A stretch of DNA of 64,000 bases from Juglans regia. Lineage: Eukaryota > Streptophyta > Magnoliopsida > Fagales > Juglandaceae. Shown one piece after another: positions 12,732-23,845 of the stretch. The translations under genes and the position numbers were made by a program. Within the stretch, counting starts at the first letter, position 1, and the number at the start of each line of letters is the position of its first letter. The notes beneath the pieces are model-generated. The model was not told where the DNA came from and ran no database searches. It worked only from the letters and a program-made list of their open reading frames with translations. Location of the stretch: contig NC_049911.1 in NCBI RefSeq assembly GCF_001411555.2, positions 36,779,340 through 36,843,339 of the forward strand, given 5' to 3'.

Positions 12732-14418
12732 ATGGATCTCTTTCTTTCGTATCTACTTCAGATTGTAATCCTGTGCATTTCTCTTCCTCTCATCGTCCGC
12801 ATTTATAGACGCAAATCTTCTTCCCGCAATCTTCCGCCAGGTAGAAAAGGATGGCCCATCATAGGTGAAACCCTGGAATATGCCATGGCGAGTAAAAATG
12901 GTGATCCAGACAAGTTCATTGCTGATAGAATGAGCAAATACTCACCAGAACTGTTCCGAACCTCCTTGCTTGGAGAGAGCTTTGCTGTGTTCTGCGGCCC
13001 TTCTGGGAACAAGTTCTTGTTTTCAAGTGAGAACAAGTATGTCACCACCTGGTGGCCACACTCGATGGAACGAATTTTGCTTTTTCCCCTCGACGTCGAG
13101 TATTCTACCAGAGTAGAAACCGCCAAAATGCGTAGCTTTCTCCCCGAGTTTCTCAAGCCAGAAGCTCTACAACATTACATACCTATAATGGATTCTTTGG
13201 CTAAAGAACACTTGGAGACAGATTGGTTTCCTCATAAACAAGTTAAGGTTTTCCCATTGACGAGGAAGTACACCTTTGCATTGGCTTGTCGGTTGTTTAT
13301 GAATATCAAAGACCCCGACCATGTGACCAGATTCGGGAATCCCTTCAGTCTTGTCACGGCTGGCCTCATATCCATTCCCATTAACTTTCCTGGTACAGCT
13401 TTTAGCCGTGCCATCAAAGGAGGCAAACTCATTCGCGAGGAGCTTTTATCCATCATTAGAAAGAGAAAGATGGAGCTCTCAGAGAATAAAGGGTCGACAC
13501 AAGTAGACTTGTTGACTCGCATGCTCCTTATAAGAGATGAAAATGGCAGGGGAATGGAGGAGAAGGACATTGCTAATAAGATTATAGGTTTCTTCATTGC
13601 TAGCCACGATACGGCAAGCACTGCAATTACATTCGTCCTGAATTACCTTGCAGAGTTTCCCCGTGTCTATAGCGAGGTCTTGAAAGGTAACATTTTGATC
13701 AGTATCTCCTATGCATATTGCAAGGCCAAGCCGAAAGGCAATATTCCTTTATTTATGCTGCAGCTCTTAGGAAGTATATAGTTTAATTAATTAGATCTGA
13801 TAGTGGTTTGCTTGTTTTAATAGAACAAATGCAGATTGCAGAGTCCAAAGGTCCTGATGAATTGTTGAATTGGGATGATATTAAAAAGATGAAGTATTCT
13901 TGGAATGTGGCATGTGAAGCAATGAGGTTAGCACCACCTGGTCAAGGGGCATTCAGAGAGGTCACGTCTGAATTCACTTATGCAGGTTTTACAATTCCAA
14001 AGGGATGGAAGGTATGCAGTTTTTTAAGTATCTATGCATATATACAAGCCAATTAATTGAGGGTATCAATCATTTATAAACAACTTGGAATTTGTCTCTC
14101 TCAATCTCTATTTTCTTGCAGACCTACTGGACGGTAAGTTCAACACACAAAAATCCCAAATATTTTCCTGACCCAGAAAAGTTCGATCCTTCAAGATTCG
14201 AAGGAAAGGGGCCTGCACCATACACTTTTGTACCGTTTGGAGGAGGACCTAGAATGTGCCCGGGGAAAGAATATGCACGATTAGAAATTCTCGCTTTCAT
14301 GCATAATGTGGTCACCAAATTCAAATTGGAGAAAGTAGATCCATACGAAAAGATTACATACAATCCATCACCTACTCCAGTGAATGGTCTTCTGGTTCAT
14401 CTCGACCCTATGACTTAA
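12732..14418 (+). CDS. Cytochrome P450, CYP716 family (triterpenoid oxidase type)
   Basis: Exons 12732-13686, 13824-14011 and 14122-14418 give 479 residues, the usual CYP716 length. All introns are GT-AG and phases close. Seen: N-terminal membrane anchor; hinge [18 protein letters not shown]-helix IASHDTAS (Asp293) where most P450s have AGxDT; ExxR as EAMR; FDPSRF; heme loop [14 protein letters not shown] with ligand Cys427. The sequence WWPHSMERI and [13 protein letters not shown] are typical of the CYP716/CYP85 clan. Known: CYP716 enzymes on the ER oxidise triterpene scaffolds such as beta-amyrin, often at C-28. The exact substrate and position cannot be read from sequence. It converges with the alliinase-like gene downstream. 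No disabling change is visible. Confidence 0.9.
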
Positions 14419-15249
14419 CTTGTATGAAAAGTTAATGGTGACTCGATTATGTTAAATAAAGCTTGTACCAGCAGCTATCATCCCTTAAGAGTACACCTTC
14501 AGCAACATATACCTTTGTTATCCATCTGCAAGATCAATGTTTAGAGATTTCTATCGTGTCTTACAGATGTTGTATTTGAGAGAGAATTAATTAAGTACTT
14601 CAATTTCATTTGGTAAAATATTTTCTTTGCTCTAGTGTGTCAAAGTACTTCAATTATGCATATGGAGAAGATCGCAATATCAAGCAGGTAGAATGAAACC
14701 AGTTTTTGAAACTAATCAAACAACAAAATGGCTATTGTATTTCAGGTGCCTATTCCCCTTACTAAACGTGATCTTTTTCTCTCTGGCTAAACTCGGAAAA
14801 TGTAATGCCAAAGCTACGGGTACCTGTTGCCTCACACATTAACAAGGGATCATCACAAGTTCCTCTCAAATTTTAGCGTGAATTTGAGGGTCTCAAGTGA
14901 AAAAGAGAGTGATACATGAAAGTTGATTTCTAAGATATTTATGGTTACCTGTATAAATGAATATATAATAAATGGCATAAGTCTTCGTCTATCCCTCTCC
15001 TACTCAAAATTCTCAAATTCAGACAAAAATACGAGAGACACTCTCCTATTAGTAAGCATTGATTTCCTCTATTTTCATGTTGGTGTACCCAATATCCAAG
15101 ACGGATGAGGGAAAAAGTTTCTTTAGCAGATGAATGAGGCATACATGATCATGACGGCCAGCTAAGAAAATCATTATCCTCTTATTTCCGGCCTACAGAA
15201 AGATAATGATAATGATAAATACAAACCTAATGATGATTGACGGCATTAA
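14419..15249. other. Convergent intergenic spacer
   Basis: Lies between the P450 3' end (AATAAA at about 14455) and the alliinase copy A stop codon. The tandem segmental duplication begins near 14965; nothing else is recognised. Confidence 0.6.
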
Positions 15250-18047
15250 TTACAAAGGCTTTGCCCCTTCTTCCCCCAACATGAGTTTGTTCAAACGTTG
15301 AAGTAGTAAATCAAAATCGTCTTGGCTTCGTATGAGGCTCAGACGTACGTAACGATCTTCAGCACTATACATGCTGCCTTCACGGCCATTAATATTGGCT
15401 CCTTGGAGGACCGCATTACAATCTCTGTCCTCTTCCCTCTCACACTTCACCCATGCATAAGCTGTCATTATAATTAATTGAGTTAAAAACTGTTAAAAAT
15501 AAGAATGCTGGATTAATTCAAGCGGGTCTTAATTTTTTTTTAATCTTTGCTTTCCAAAATGGAACATATAGTGGTACTATCTATGTGTAACCATGTTTGT
15601 TTACCTGGTGAAGATTCCCTAACTTCATGGAAAAAACTGCAGTACTGAGGTGCAATTTTCTGGAGAGAGAAGCGTTTCGACTTGGATAGAGTCTCACTCA
15701 ATTTTTGCCATCGATCTCTCATGGTCTTGTAGCCAAATTCAAAGATTTCTCTTCCTCCCCCTTCAATGACTACTTTTAAGAGCTTTAAAGCTCTTAATTG
15801 AGAATCTCGAGAAACACCGAAAGTGTTCAAGTTCATATACTGTATCATTCGTTCGTACACAGCCTTATCCTTTATTATTGCCCACCTGCATGCATGGAAC
15901 CCAACATATATGCGATTACCCAAATGCAGCCCATATTAATTTGGTATTAACAATTAAATTATCTACAACGGTTTAGAATTTAAGTACTAATACAGTCTTG
16001 TTAATATAGTGATAAAGGGTTCTCTTCTTACCCAAATCTAGTGCTGGCATGACCCGTCAGTTTAGAAATTGTGAACACCATGACATCTTCATCTGCTGGA
16101 GTTGGAATGGGTGAAAAGTGTGGCCAATAATAGGCATGATCATGAATTGCTTTGGCATTTGGACCACTAAGAACTGCCTTGTTCGGCTGTCCATCCGGAT
16201 TGTTTGGTGAAGTTACAAACTCAATGACATTCACAGTAGCATCTGAAGTACTGTTCTTCCATAGGGATGCATCTCCTTCAAACTTAAAGATAATTGATTG
16301 AAAAATGTCCGTTTGCATTTTATAAACCTGTTGCAGTATTTTGATTCCAGCTTCATGTACATCATTTAAAAAAGAACTCAAGAGGTAAGAATGAACTAGG
16401 AATAAAAATCTCCTAGTTTTAGGACAACTCTTGAATAGAGAAATAAAATTCTAACTGCTATTTTTTTTTTTCAATTATAACTAAGACGAATTTTATCATC
16501 TCAGCAATTTAATGGTCATTCCATAATCTTCAATCCTTCTATCTCTTATCGAGAGGACGAATCTAAATCATTCAATCAAAAGATAATATCTAAAATGTAA
16601 ACTGTACTACACACCCTAAACAAATCTATAGAGTACTTGATATCATGAATGAATTAATACCAACCGGATAATAAGGAATTGATGCAACTATCGGTGCAGG
16701 CATAGAGGAATTATCAGTGGATAATGCGTTAACAGCTGCATTAAGAAGTTGAGTCGAGCCGGCACCAAAGACGATGTACCTTCCGGCAGTGACTGCATTT
16801 CCAACAATGGAATGTAAGATGCGGACATGCCTCTCTAGCTCTTGACTGATGAAAGTGTGGTCACTGTATGAATACCCCATTCGATGCCATCCCGCCACTA
16901 CAACTGCACTGCTTGCTGCATGTTGCCTCCAGAATGGCTCCAGAAAATATGGATCTCCACTACAATATATAACAATTTATATGTAGATGCTTAATCTTAT
17001 AATATAGGCAATGTAAGGATCGAGGATGCATTATTAATGGTACTGATTATATGTAACATAGACTTGTGATCATGGATTTTCCTTCTTTAAAACAGAGATA
17101 AAGGAAAGGTGATATCGATGAAGTACTGGGAATATGATCCCATGCCTTTTTTAAAAAAGAAATTGTTGCTAAAACCCTTTTAAGGCATGTTTTTAATTCA
17201 TGAAGAATATTTAAAAGCCACTACTGTTGATTCTCAAAACACCTCTTTCATTTCAGCACCCCACCAACATTGAGGTTGCATCATGGTCGCTCAGATGAAT
17301 TTTCGTGAGTAATCTATATAGGAGTGTAGATCATCATGGAAGATGACGTGGTTCCACCATTAATGCACCTAGCTGTTACTTTTTATAACCATTTTTTAAT
17401 ATAATGCCAAATATTCATTGTAGTATCAATAACTAATATCTAAACTTCTGTTAAATCTTGTTAAGAAAATATAACTTGAAATTTTAATCTTCATGCATAT
17501 CAAGTTTTTGGATAGTTGAGAACACTCTGTCGTAATTAGAACAGTGGATATCGACCGGACATCGACTTTGACCAGATCATCCTTATTGGCAGAGGATGTG
17601 TTGCCACAAACTAATGATTGCTTAATTTAGGTTGACTTTTTCACTGTACCGTTTCAACTGGATACGAAAAGTTTCTCCAAGATGAAAACAATATATCTCA
17701 AAAACCCATATGCACATATCAGAGAGAGAGAGAGAGAGAGAGAGGTACCCATCAGCATTTACAGCACAAGCAGGTGAAAACTCAGAGCAGTCAGGGCCTC
17801 CATAGCAAGAATTGCACTCACAAACCGGAAATCCCTTTTCGTTAAGAACCAACCCATCCAAGTAGGCTCTGCCATGGCCTGAGCATGATATAGCAGCCAC
17901 AGCCTCGGCATCTGCTGCAGCTTTTTTGCTCCAACTGAGGCCGAGCTTTGAATCTTCACCCACGTACAGATTGATGATAAAGAAGAGATTGAGAACCAAG
18001 GAAGATACAAAGCACGCTACAAACATGGACATATTTTTCTTGGCCAT
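15250..18047 (-). CDS. Alliinase-family PLP enzyme (TAR3/TAR4-like), duplicate A
   Basis: Five exons on the minus strand, 18047-17749, 16959-16665, 16327-16032, 15885-15605 and 15461-15250, encode 460 residues with closed phases. Seen: N-terminal signal-anchor (FVSSLVLNLFFIINLYV); EGF-like alliinase domain with Cys pattern CSGHGRAYLDG...CECNSCYGGPDC; then the aminotransferase-fold domain with SPNNPDG, HDHAYYWPHF and the PLP-binding lysine in TISKLTGHASTRFG; C-terminal YAWVKCEREED and RYVRLSLI. Alliinase C-S lyases and tryptophan-aminotransferase-related proteins share this architecture. The EGF domain points to the TAR3/TAR4 or alliinase branch, not the auxin enzyme TAA1, which lacks it. A secretory or ER location is inferred. 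Activity (C-S lyase or aminotransferase) cannot be assigned. Intron 1 (789 bp) contains a GA microsatellite directly at its 5' splice site. Confidence 0.88.
17721..17744. repeat. (GA)12 microsatellite at a splice donor
   Basis: The GA run on the plus strand reads as CT repeats starting three bases inside intron 1 of duplicate A, right after the GTACC donor. The duplicate B donor (GTACTG) has no such run. Confidence 0.85.
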
Positions 18048-18169
18048 GTTTCAAGCCCTCTCGACTATTTTCTTGTTTCTTTTTGGGTGTGTTGGAAGGA
18101 TGGTTGTTTTCTTGAAGATTTTGGATCTGCAGAGTGATGCCGGCCATTATATTAATTCTATTTCCACTT

Positions 18170-18199
18170 GCTATATATACATAATATATATATCACGTG
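18170..18199 (-). promoter_or_regulatory. TATA box and G-box of duplicate A
   Basis: Read on the minus strand, a G-box core CACGTG (18194-18199, with flanking context CCACGTG) lies just upstream of a TATATATAG box (18170-18178), about 125-150 bp before the ATG at 18047. The G-box and about 60 flanking bases are absent from the equivalent position of duplicate B (about 23955-23985). Function as a bZIP or bHLH site is inferred only from the motif. Confidence 0.45.
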
Positions 18200-18826
18200 G
18201 GGACAACACAAAGTGTAAGAATTTCTCAGAAAAGAGAGGATCCAATTATATTAATTAATATATAGAAAGATTACCACACGAGTTCACTACTTTTATATCT
18301 TTGTGAATTTATTCAATTTATGTAGGCAGCTAACTCAAAAAACTTGAAAATTTCAACGCCTTCGCAATCGAGGAAAGATCAAATGTTTTCGTAACATATC
18401 ATGGAATGGGTTATCAATTTGTGCTTCTTTTATTTTTTTTCTTTTTTTCAGAAGAGGAGACTAGAAGACGATAACGAATGATTTAGATACATTATTTTCG
18501 TGGCATAACAGATATAATATGGAGTACTTAGTTATAGTTTAAGATTAGTTCAAAACCAAATTGAATAATCTAATCCTTGTTCTTAAAACTCCTTTTAACT
18601 TGGGATCAGTATTCAAAAAACATTGCTATATAATCCTATTCAAGACTGGAGAAAATTTTCTAAAAATATTATAATGAAAAGTGGAAGACTGACTGAAGAG
18701 ATATGTTGAACAAAAGGCTCCTTTACATTGGATCAGTATTCGACGGAAGAGAACAGATATTGAAGAAATAGCTCCGTGACCTTGGATAAGTATTCAATAA
18801 ATAGTACTTATTACCGACGAAGATTC

Positions 18827-19247
18827 AGGTTACCTTTGAGTAGGAAAGTCTTCTCAATACTTTTCAAATATTCTCATCTTTATGAAATTATTTCACATGT
18901 CAAATAATTTAAATACTCTCAATAAAATTTACAAATTCACTTCAATTTCTATTCATAATTATTCACAAACATTCTATAATATTTATCACTATTAAATATA
19001 AATAAAAAATAAAATCACTATAATATTTATAACTATTATATATCAATAAAATCATCATAAAAAAAATCAATCATTGATAGGAACCTATACATTTTTCAAT
19101 TATATATCTAAAAGTTAACAATTCAACATATTTTATACATTCAAAATATTATCAATGAGACCTACAAATCCATTTCAATTTTTACTCATAATTATTCATA
19201 AATATACTTAATACTTCTTAAATATTCTCACTACCTAAATATAACCT
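18827..19247. mobile_element. MITE inserted in unit A, absent from unit B
   Basis: The left end AGGTTACCTTTGAGTAG and the inverse of the right end AGGTTATATTTAGGTAGTGAG form imperfect inverted repeats around an AT-rich non-coding core related to 43631-44229. Unit B has an uninterrupted GAAGATTCAAGATTCGAG at about 24496, where unit A has ATTCA-element-ATTCG, so the insertion is bounded by a real empty site. The target duplication is probably ATTCA/ATTCG. Confidence 0.75.
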
Positions 19248-19937
19248 CATATTCGAGATTCGAGAAAATACTCCAAAATATTAAAACGACGGAAGGAAAA
19301 AAAAAAAAAAAAGAAGAAATGGACTGGCGTGGGGAAGTCACCAGGCATGCATCTTTGGCCCACCTGTTGATAGAGAAAAATAAAAAAGCATTTTTCTAAT
19401 CCTGAAAAAAATAAAAAATCATCAGGAGCCATCATCGGATGGATCATCGGTGAGTTAAGAATTATTCTTGTCTCTTTGTCGTTGTGTGCTCGTATCGTAT
19501 TCATGCAAGAATAATTCTAAACACACAGAGACAAATACATATTAAAAGCCGGTCCACCTACGGAATGGTTTGTTTCTGTAAGCAATGACGTCTTTGGTAC
19601 CGTAAAAATATAATAACATAAGTTTCATTCATTCTCACTTACATACATACTTCACAAAAAATATTTTCTTTTCTTTAAAACATTATAAGGTAAGATTTTT
19701 CTTTTAAAAATATTTTATTTACTCAAAACATTTCCCACCTTATACTTTTCTTCATAAAACTAAAATTTTTCATGCATACAATTAATCTTATCGCTTTTTC
19801 TTTGACCATTATACACTATTATGCTCCGTGTATTAAGATTAGTAATCTTTTGGACCCAATTCTGCCCGTAGCTGCGGGTTGAGAATCCCTCAGTCAGGGA
19901 TCAGTACTGAGTACACTATCAGTATTACTTATTCGTC

Positions 19938-20302
19938 ATTGCAGTCTGTCCAGCCTTTTGATACCATCATTCATTCATCAGTCATGACTGTTACGAAGTT
20001 TCATACATTAAAACTTTAATTTATTTTCAGTCCTTTCATTCCTCTCATTTATCAGTCATTTCATAAAACATATTTTCATAACATAAAGTATAAAACATCG
20101 TCATTCATATCATGGAACATACATATAATATATACTACATATAGCATTCACATTCGTACAACTATTCTTGAGATGTGTAAAAAGGATCTGTTAAAGAAGA
20201 TCGGTACATATATATACTTGAACCTTAATACCTTAACATAGATTCGTAAAACATTTTTATCGTAAGAAAACATTTCTTTTCTTTTCATTTTATAAAAGAA
20301 CA
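19938..20302 (+). repeat. Dispersed non-coding repeat, copy 2
   Basis: Direct-orientation match to 11343-11710 (CTGTCCAG...GGAACATACATA...CATAGATTCGTAAAACA). It sits in the linker between the tandem duplication units, not inside them. Confidence 0.6.
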
Positions 20303-21300
20303 TTTTTCATAAAAGCATTCATTTTCATATTCATAAAACAGTTTCAGCGACCTGCAAATAATCCGAGAAATATCAACACAAACTTTCTTAACACTTAAAA
20401 CATGTTTAAAAAAAACGAAATAATACGAGAGATACTCTTCTATTAATAAAAAAGTGAGTGAACAAACAAAAAGAGGATCAAGAAAGGTTTGGTGACAGTT
20501 TCATGTGTAATGTAATGTTTAACGTCCCCAGACGTGGGCCAGCTATACATATACATTCATGTTCTTTTCCTAAAGTGGATTGCCAAAGCCATAAATTCTC
20601 GTGCAGACTGCAGATGTTAGGCTCAAAATCTGAATAGCGGTCCCTGTTTCTTGGACCCCAAAGGTTTCATCTGCTCTAAAAACTTGTAATACAAGTTTCA
20701 AACCATACGTAAGTAGTAAGTATAATGTACTTCAGTCAAACTGCATTCACTTCTCTCCCCCAAAGTCAGATTCCTTTCCATTCACACCCTCCTCACCTTC
20801 CTTTGGATGGAGAACATATCTCTTCTCATTTTAAGCATTCATATATTATTCAAACCATTTTGTTCTCATTCTCTTGAAATATTAAGTTATTACATTATTA
20901 AATCAAAAAAATAGTTCACCTTTCCATAAAAAATATTACTTTATGTCCATCATTTGTACACCATCACTCTGTGGTGTGGAGAAAAGGCAAAGCCACATCC
21001 CCAACCCTCTGCTCATCTAAAGAGATAGGACAGTCCAAAGGGGAAGTACAGAAAAAAAATCCCAAGCACCATATAAATAAACCCACAATCTCTCAGTTTA
21101 CCTAGCAAAAAAGTGAATAATAAATGGCATAAGTCTTACTTTATATATTATATATATATATATATATATCTCCCACTTAAAATTCTCAAATTCAGACAAA
21201 AATACGAGAGATACTCTTCTATTAATAAGCATTGATTTTCTCTTTTTTTATGTTGGTGTGCCCAATATCCAAGACGGATGAGGTAAAAAGTTTATTAAAC

Positions 21301-21542
21301 GAATAGTGATAGGATTACTATCAATCTACTACTCACTTACTATCTAAGCACATTTTAAAATTTTTTTAATTTTTTTATCATTTTTTTAAAATATTTTTTT
21401 ACCATCCTTAATCATTAAAAAAATTAAAAAAATATATAATTTTATTAATATTTATTTCTTTAATCATTAAGTAAAATTAAAATTAAAAAAAAAATCAAAT
21501 ACAATTTAAATAGTAAATAAATAGAAATAGGATAGCATTATT
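21301..21542. mobile_element. Small MITE flanked by a 10-bp target duplication
   Basis: TTTATTAAAC at 21291-21300 and again at 21543-21552 brackets a 242-bp AT-rich element absent from unit A (near 15115). Its left end GAATAGTGATAGGATTACTAT and the inverse of its right end AATAATGCTATCCTATTTCTAT are imperfect inverted repeats. A 9-10 bp duplication suggests a Mutator-like origin. Confidence 0.7.
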
Positions 21543-21705
21543 TTTATTAAACAGAGGAATGAGGCGGTATACATCAAGACGGCCAGCTAATAAAATCATT
21601 ATCCTCTTATTTCCGGCCTACAGAAAGATAATGATTATGATAAATACAAAGCTAATGTTGATTGACGTCATTAATTATAAAAGCTTTGCCCCTTCTTCCT
21701 TCCCC

Positions 21706-23845
21706 CTACACGAGTTTGTTCAAACGTTGAAACAGTAAATCAAAATCGTCTTGGCTTCGTATGAGGCTCAGACGTACGTAACGATCTTCAGCACTATACA
21801 CGCTGCCGTTACGGCCATTAATATTGGCTCCTTGGAGGACCGCATTACAATCTCTGTCCTCTTCCCTCTCACACTTCACCCATGCATAAGCTGTCATTAT
21901 AATTAATTGAGTTCAAAACTGTTAAAAATAAGAATGCTGGATTAATTCAAGCTGGTCTTTTTTTTTAAATCTTTGCTTTCCAAAATGGAACATATAGTAG
22001 TACTATCTATGTGTAACCATGTTTGTTTACCTGGTGAAGATTCCCTAACTTTATGGAAAAAATTGCAGTACTGAGGTGCAATTTTCTGGAGAGAGAAGCG
22101 TTTCGACTTGGATAGAGTCTCACTCACTTTTTGCCATCGATCTCTCATGGTCTTGTACCCAAAGTCAAAGATTTCTCTTCCTCCCCCTTCAATGACTACT
22201 TTTAAGAGCTTTAAAGCTCTTAATTGAGAATCTCGAGAAACACCCATAGTGTTTAAGTCCATATACTGTATCATTCGGTCGTACACAGCCTTATCCTTTA
22301 TTATTGCCCACCTGCATGCATGCATGGAAACCAACAATGTGATTACCCAAATGCAGCCCATATTAATTTGTTATTACCAATTAAATTATCTACAACAGTT
22401 TAAAATTTAAGGACTAATACAGTCTTGTTAATGTGCTCTACATAGTGATAAAGGGTTCTCTTCTTACCCGAATCTAGTGCCGGCATGACCCGTCAGTTTA
22501 GAAATTGTGAACACCATGACATCTTCATCTGCTGGAGTTGGAATGGGTGAAAAGTGTGGCCAATAATAGGCATGATCATGAATTGCTTTGGCATTTGGAC
22601 CACTAAGAACTGCCTTGTTCGGCTGTCCATCCGGATTGTTTGGTGAAGTTACAAACTCAATGACATTCACAGTAGCATCTGAAGTACTGTTCTTCCATAG
22701 GGATGCATCTCCTTCAAACTTATAGTTGATTGATTGAAAAATGTCCGTTTGCGTTTTATAAACCTGTTGCAGTATTTTGATTCCAGCTTCATGTACATCA
22801 TTTAAAAAAGAACTCAAGAGGTAAGAATGAACTAGGAATAAAAATCTCCTAGTTTTAGGACAACTCTTGAATAGAGAAATAAAATTCTAACTGCTATTTT
22901 TTTTTCAATTATAACTAAGACGAATTTTATCATCTCAGCAATTTAATGGTCATTCCATAATCTTCAATCCTTCTATCTCTTATCGAGAGGACGAATCTAA
23001 ATCATTCAATCAAAAGATAATATCTAAAATGTAAACTGTACTACGCACCCTAAAGAAATATATAGAGTACTTGATATCATGAATGAATTAATACCAACCG
23101 GATAATAAGGAATTGATGCAACCACCGGTGCGGGCATAGAGGAATTATCAGTGGATAATGCGTTAACAGCTGCATTAAGAAGTTGAGTCGAGCCGGCACC
23201 AAAGACGATGTACCTTCCGGCAGTGACTGCATTTCCAACAATGGAATGTAAGATGCGGACACGCTTCTCTAGCTCTTGACTCATGTAAGTGTTGTCACTG
23301 TATGAATACCCCATTCGATGCCATCCCGCCACTACAACTGCACTGCTTGCTGCATGTTGCCTCCAGAATGGCTCCAAAAAATATGGATCTCCACTACAAT
23401 ATATAACAATTTATATGTAGATGCTTAATCTTATAATATACGCAAAGTAAGGATCGAGGATGCATTATTAATGGTACTGATAATATGTAACATAGACTTG
23501 TGATCATGGATTTTCCTTCCTTAAAACAGAGATAAAGGAACAGTACCTTCCAGCATTTACAGCACAAGCAGGTGAAAGCTCAGAGCAGTCAGGGCCTCCA
23601 TAGCAAGAATTGCACTCACAAACCGGAAATCCCTTTTCGTTAAGAACCAACCCATCCAAGTAGGCTCTGCCATGGCCTGAGCATGATATAGCAGCCACAG
23701 CCTCGGCATCTGCTGCAGCTTTTTTACTCCAACTGAGGCCGAGCTTCCTATTTTCAGCCACGCACAGATTGATGATAAAGAAGAGATTGAGAACCGTGGA
23801 AGATACCAAGCGCGCTACATGCATGGACACATTTTCCTTCGCCAT
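21706..23845 (-). CDS. Alliinase-family PLP enzyme (TAR3/TAR4-like), duplicate B
   Basis: Five exons, 23845-23547, 23393-23099, 22763-22468, 22311-22031 and 21890-21706, encode 451 residues. The first four exon lengths equal those of duplicate A (299, 295, 296, 281). The EGF-like Cys pattern, SPNNPDG and the PLP lysine motif TISKLTGHAGTRFG are intact, so the gene looks functional. Differences from A: ten substitutions in the first 33 residues, a scattering elsewhere, and a stop after LNKLV that removes the last nine residues present in A (LNKLMLGEEGAKPL). Intron 1 is only 153 bp against 789 bp in A. It shares function with A unless promoter differences have separated their expression. The same uncertainty between alliinase and aminotransferase activity applies. 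Confidence 0.88.

Larger units (their letters stand above)
14965..19597. repeat. Tandem segmental duplication, unit A
   Basis: From the AATGGCATAAGTCTT phrase to GCAATGACGTCTTTG this block matches 21118-25042 in the same orientation, including the whole alliinase-like gene and about 1.5 kb of its 5' flank. Relative to unit B it carries a MITE (18827-19247), about 640 bp more in intron 1, and about 60 bp of extra promoter with a G-box. Confidence 0.9.
18048..21705. other. Spacer between the two alliinase-like genes
   Basis: Contains the 5' flank of duplicate A (to about 19597), a MITE (18827-19247), a single-copy linker with a dispersed repeat (19938-20302), and the 3' flank of duplicate B with a second small insertion (21301-21542). 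No other gene is recognised. Confidence 0.7.
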
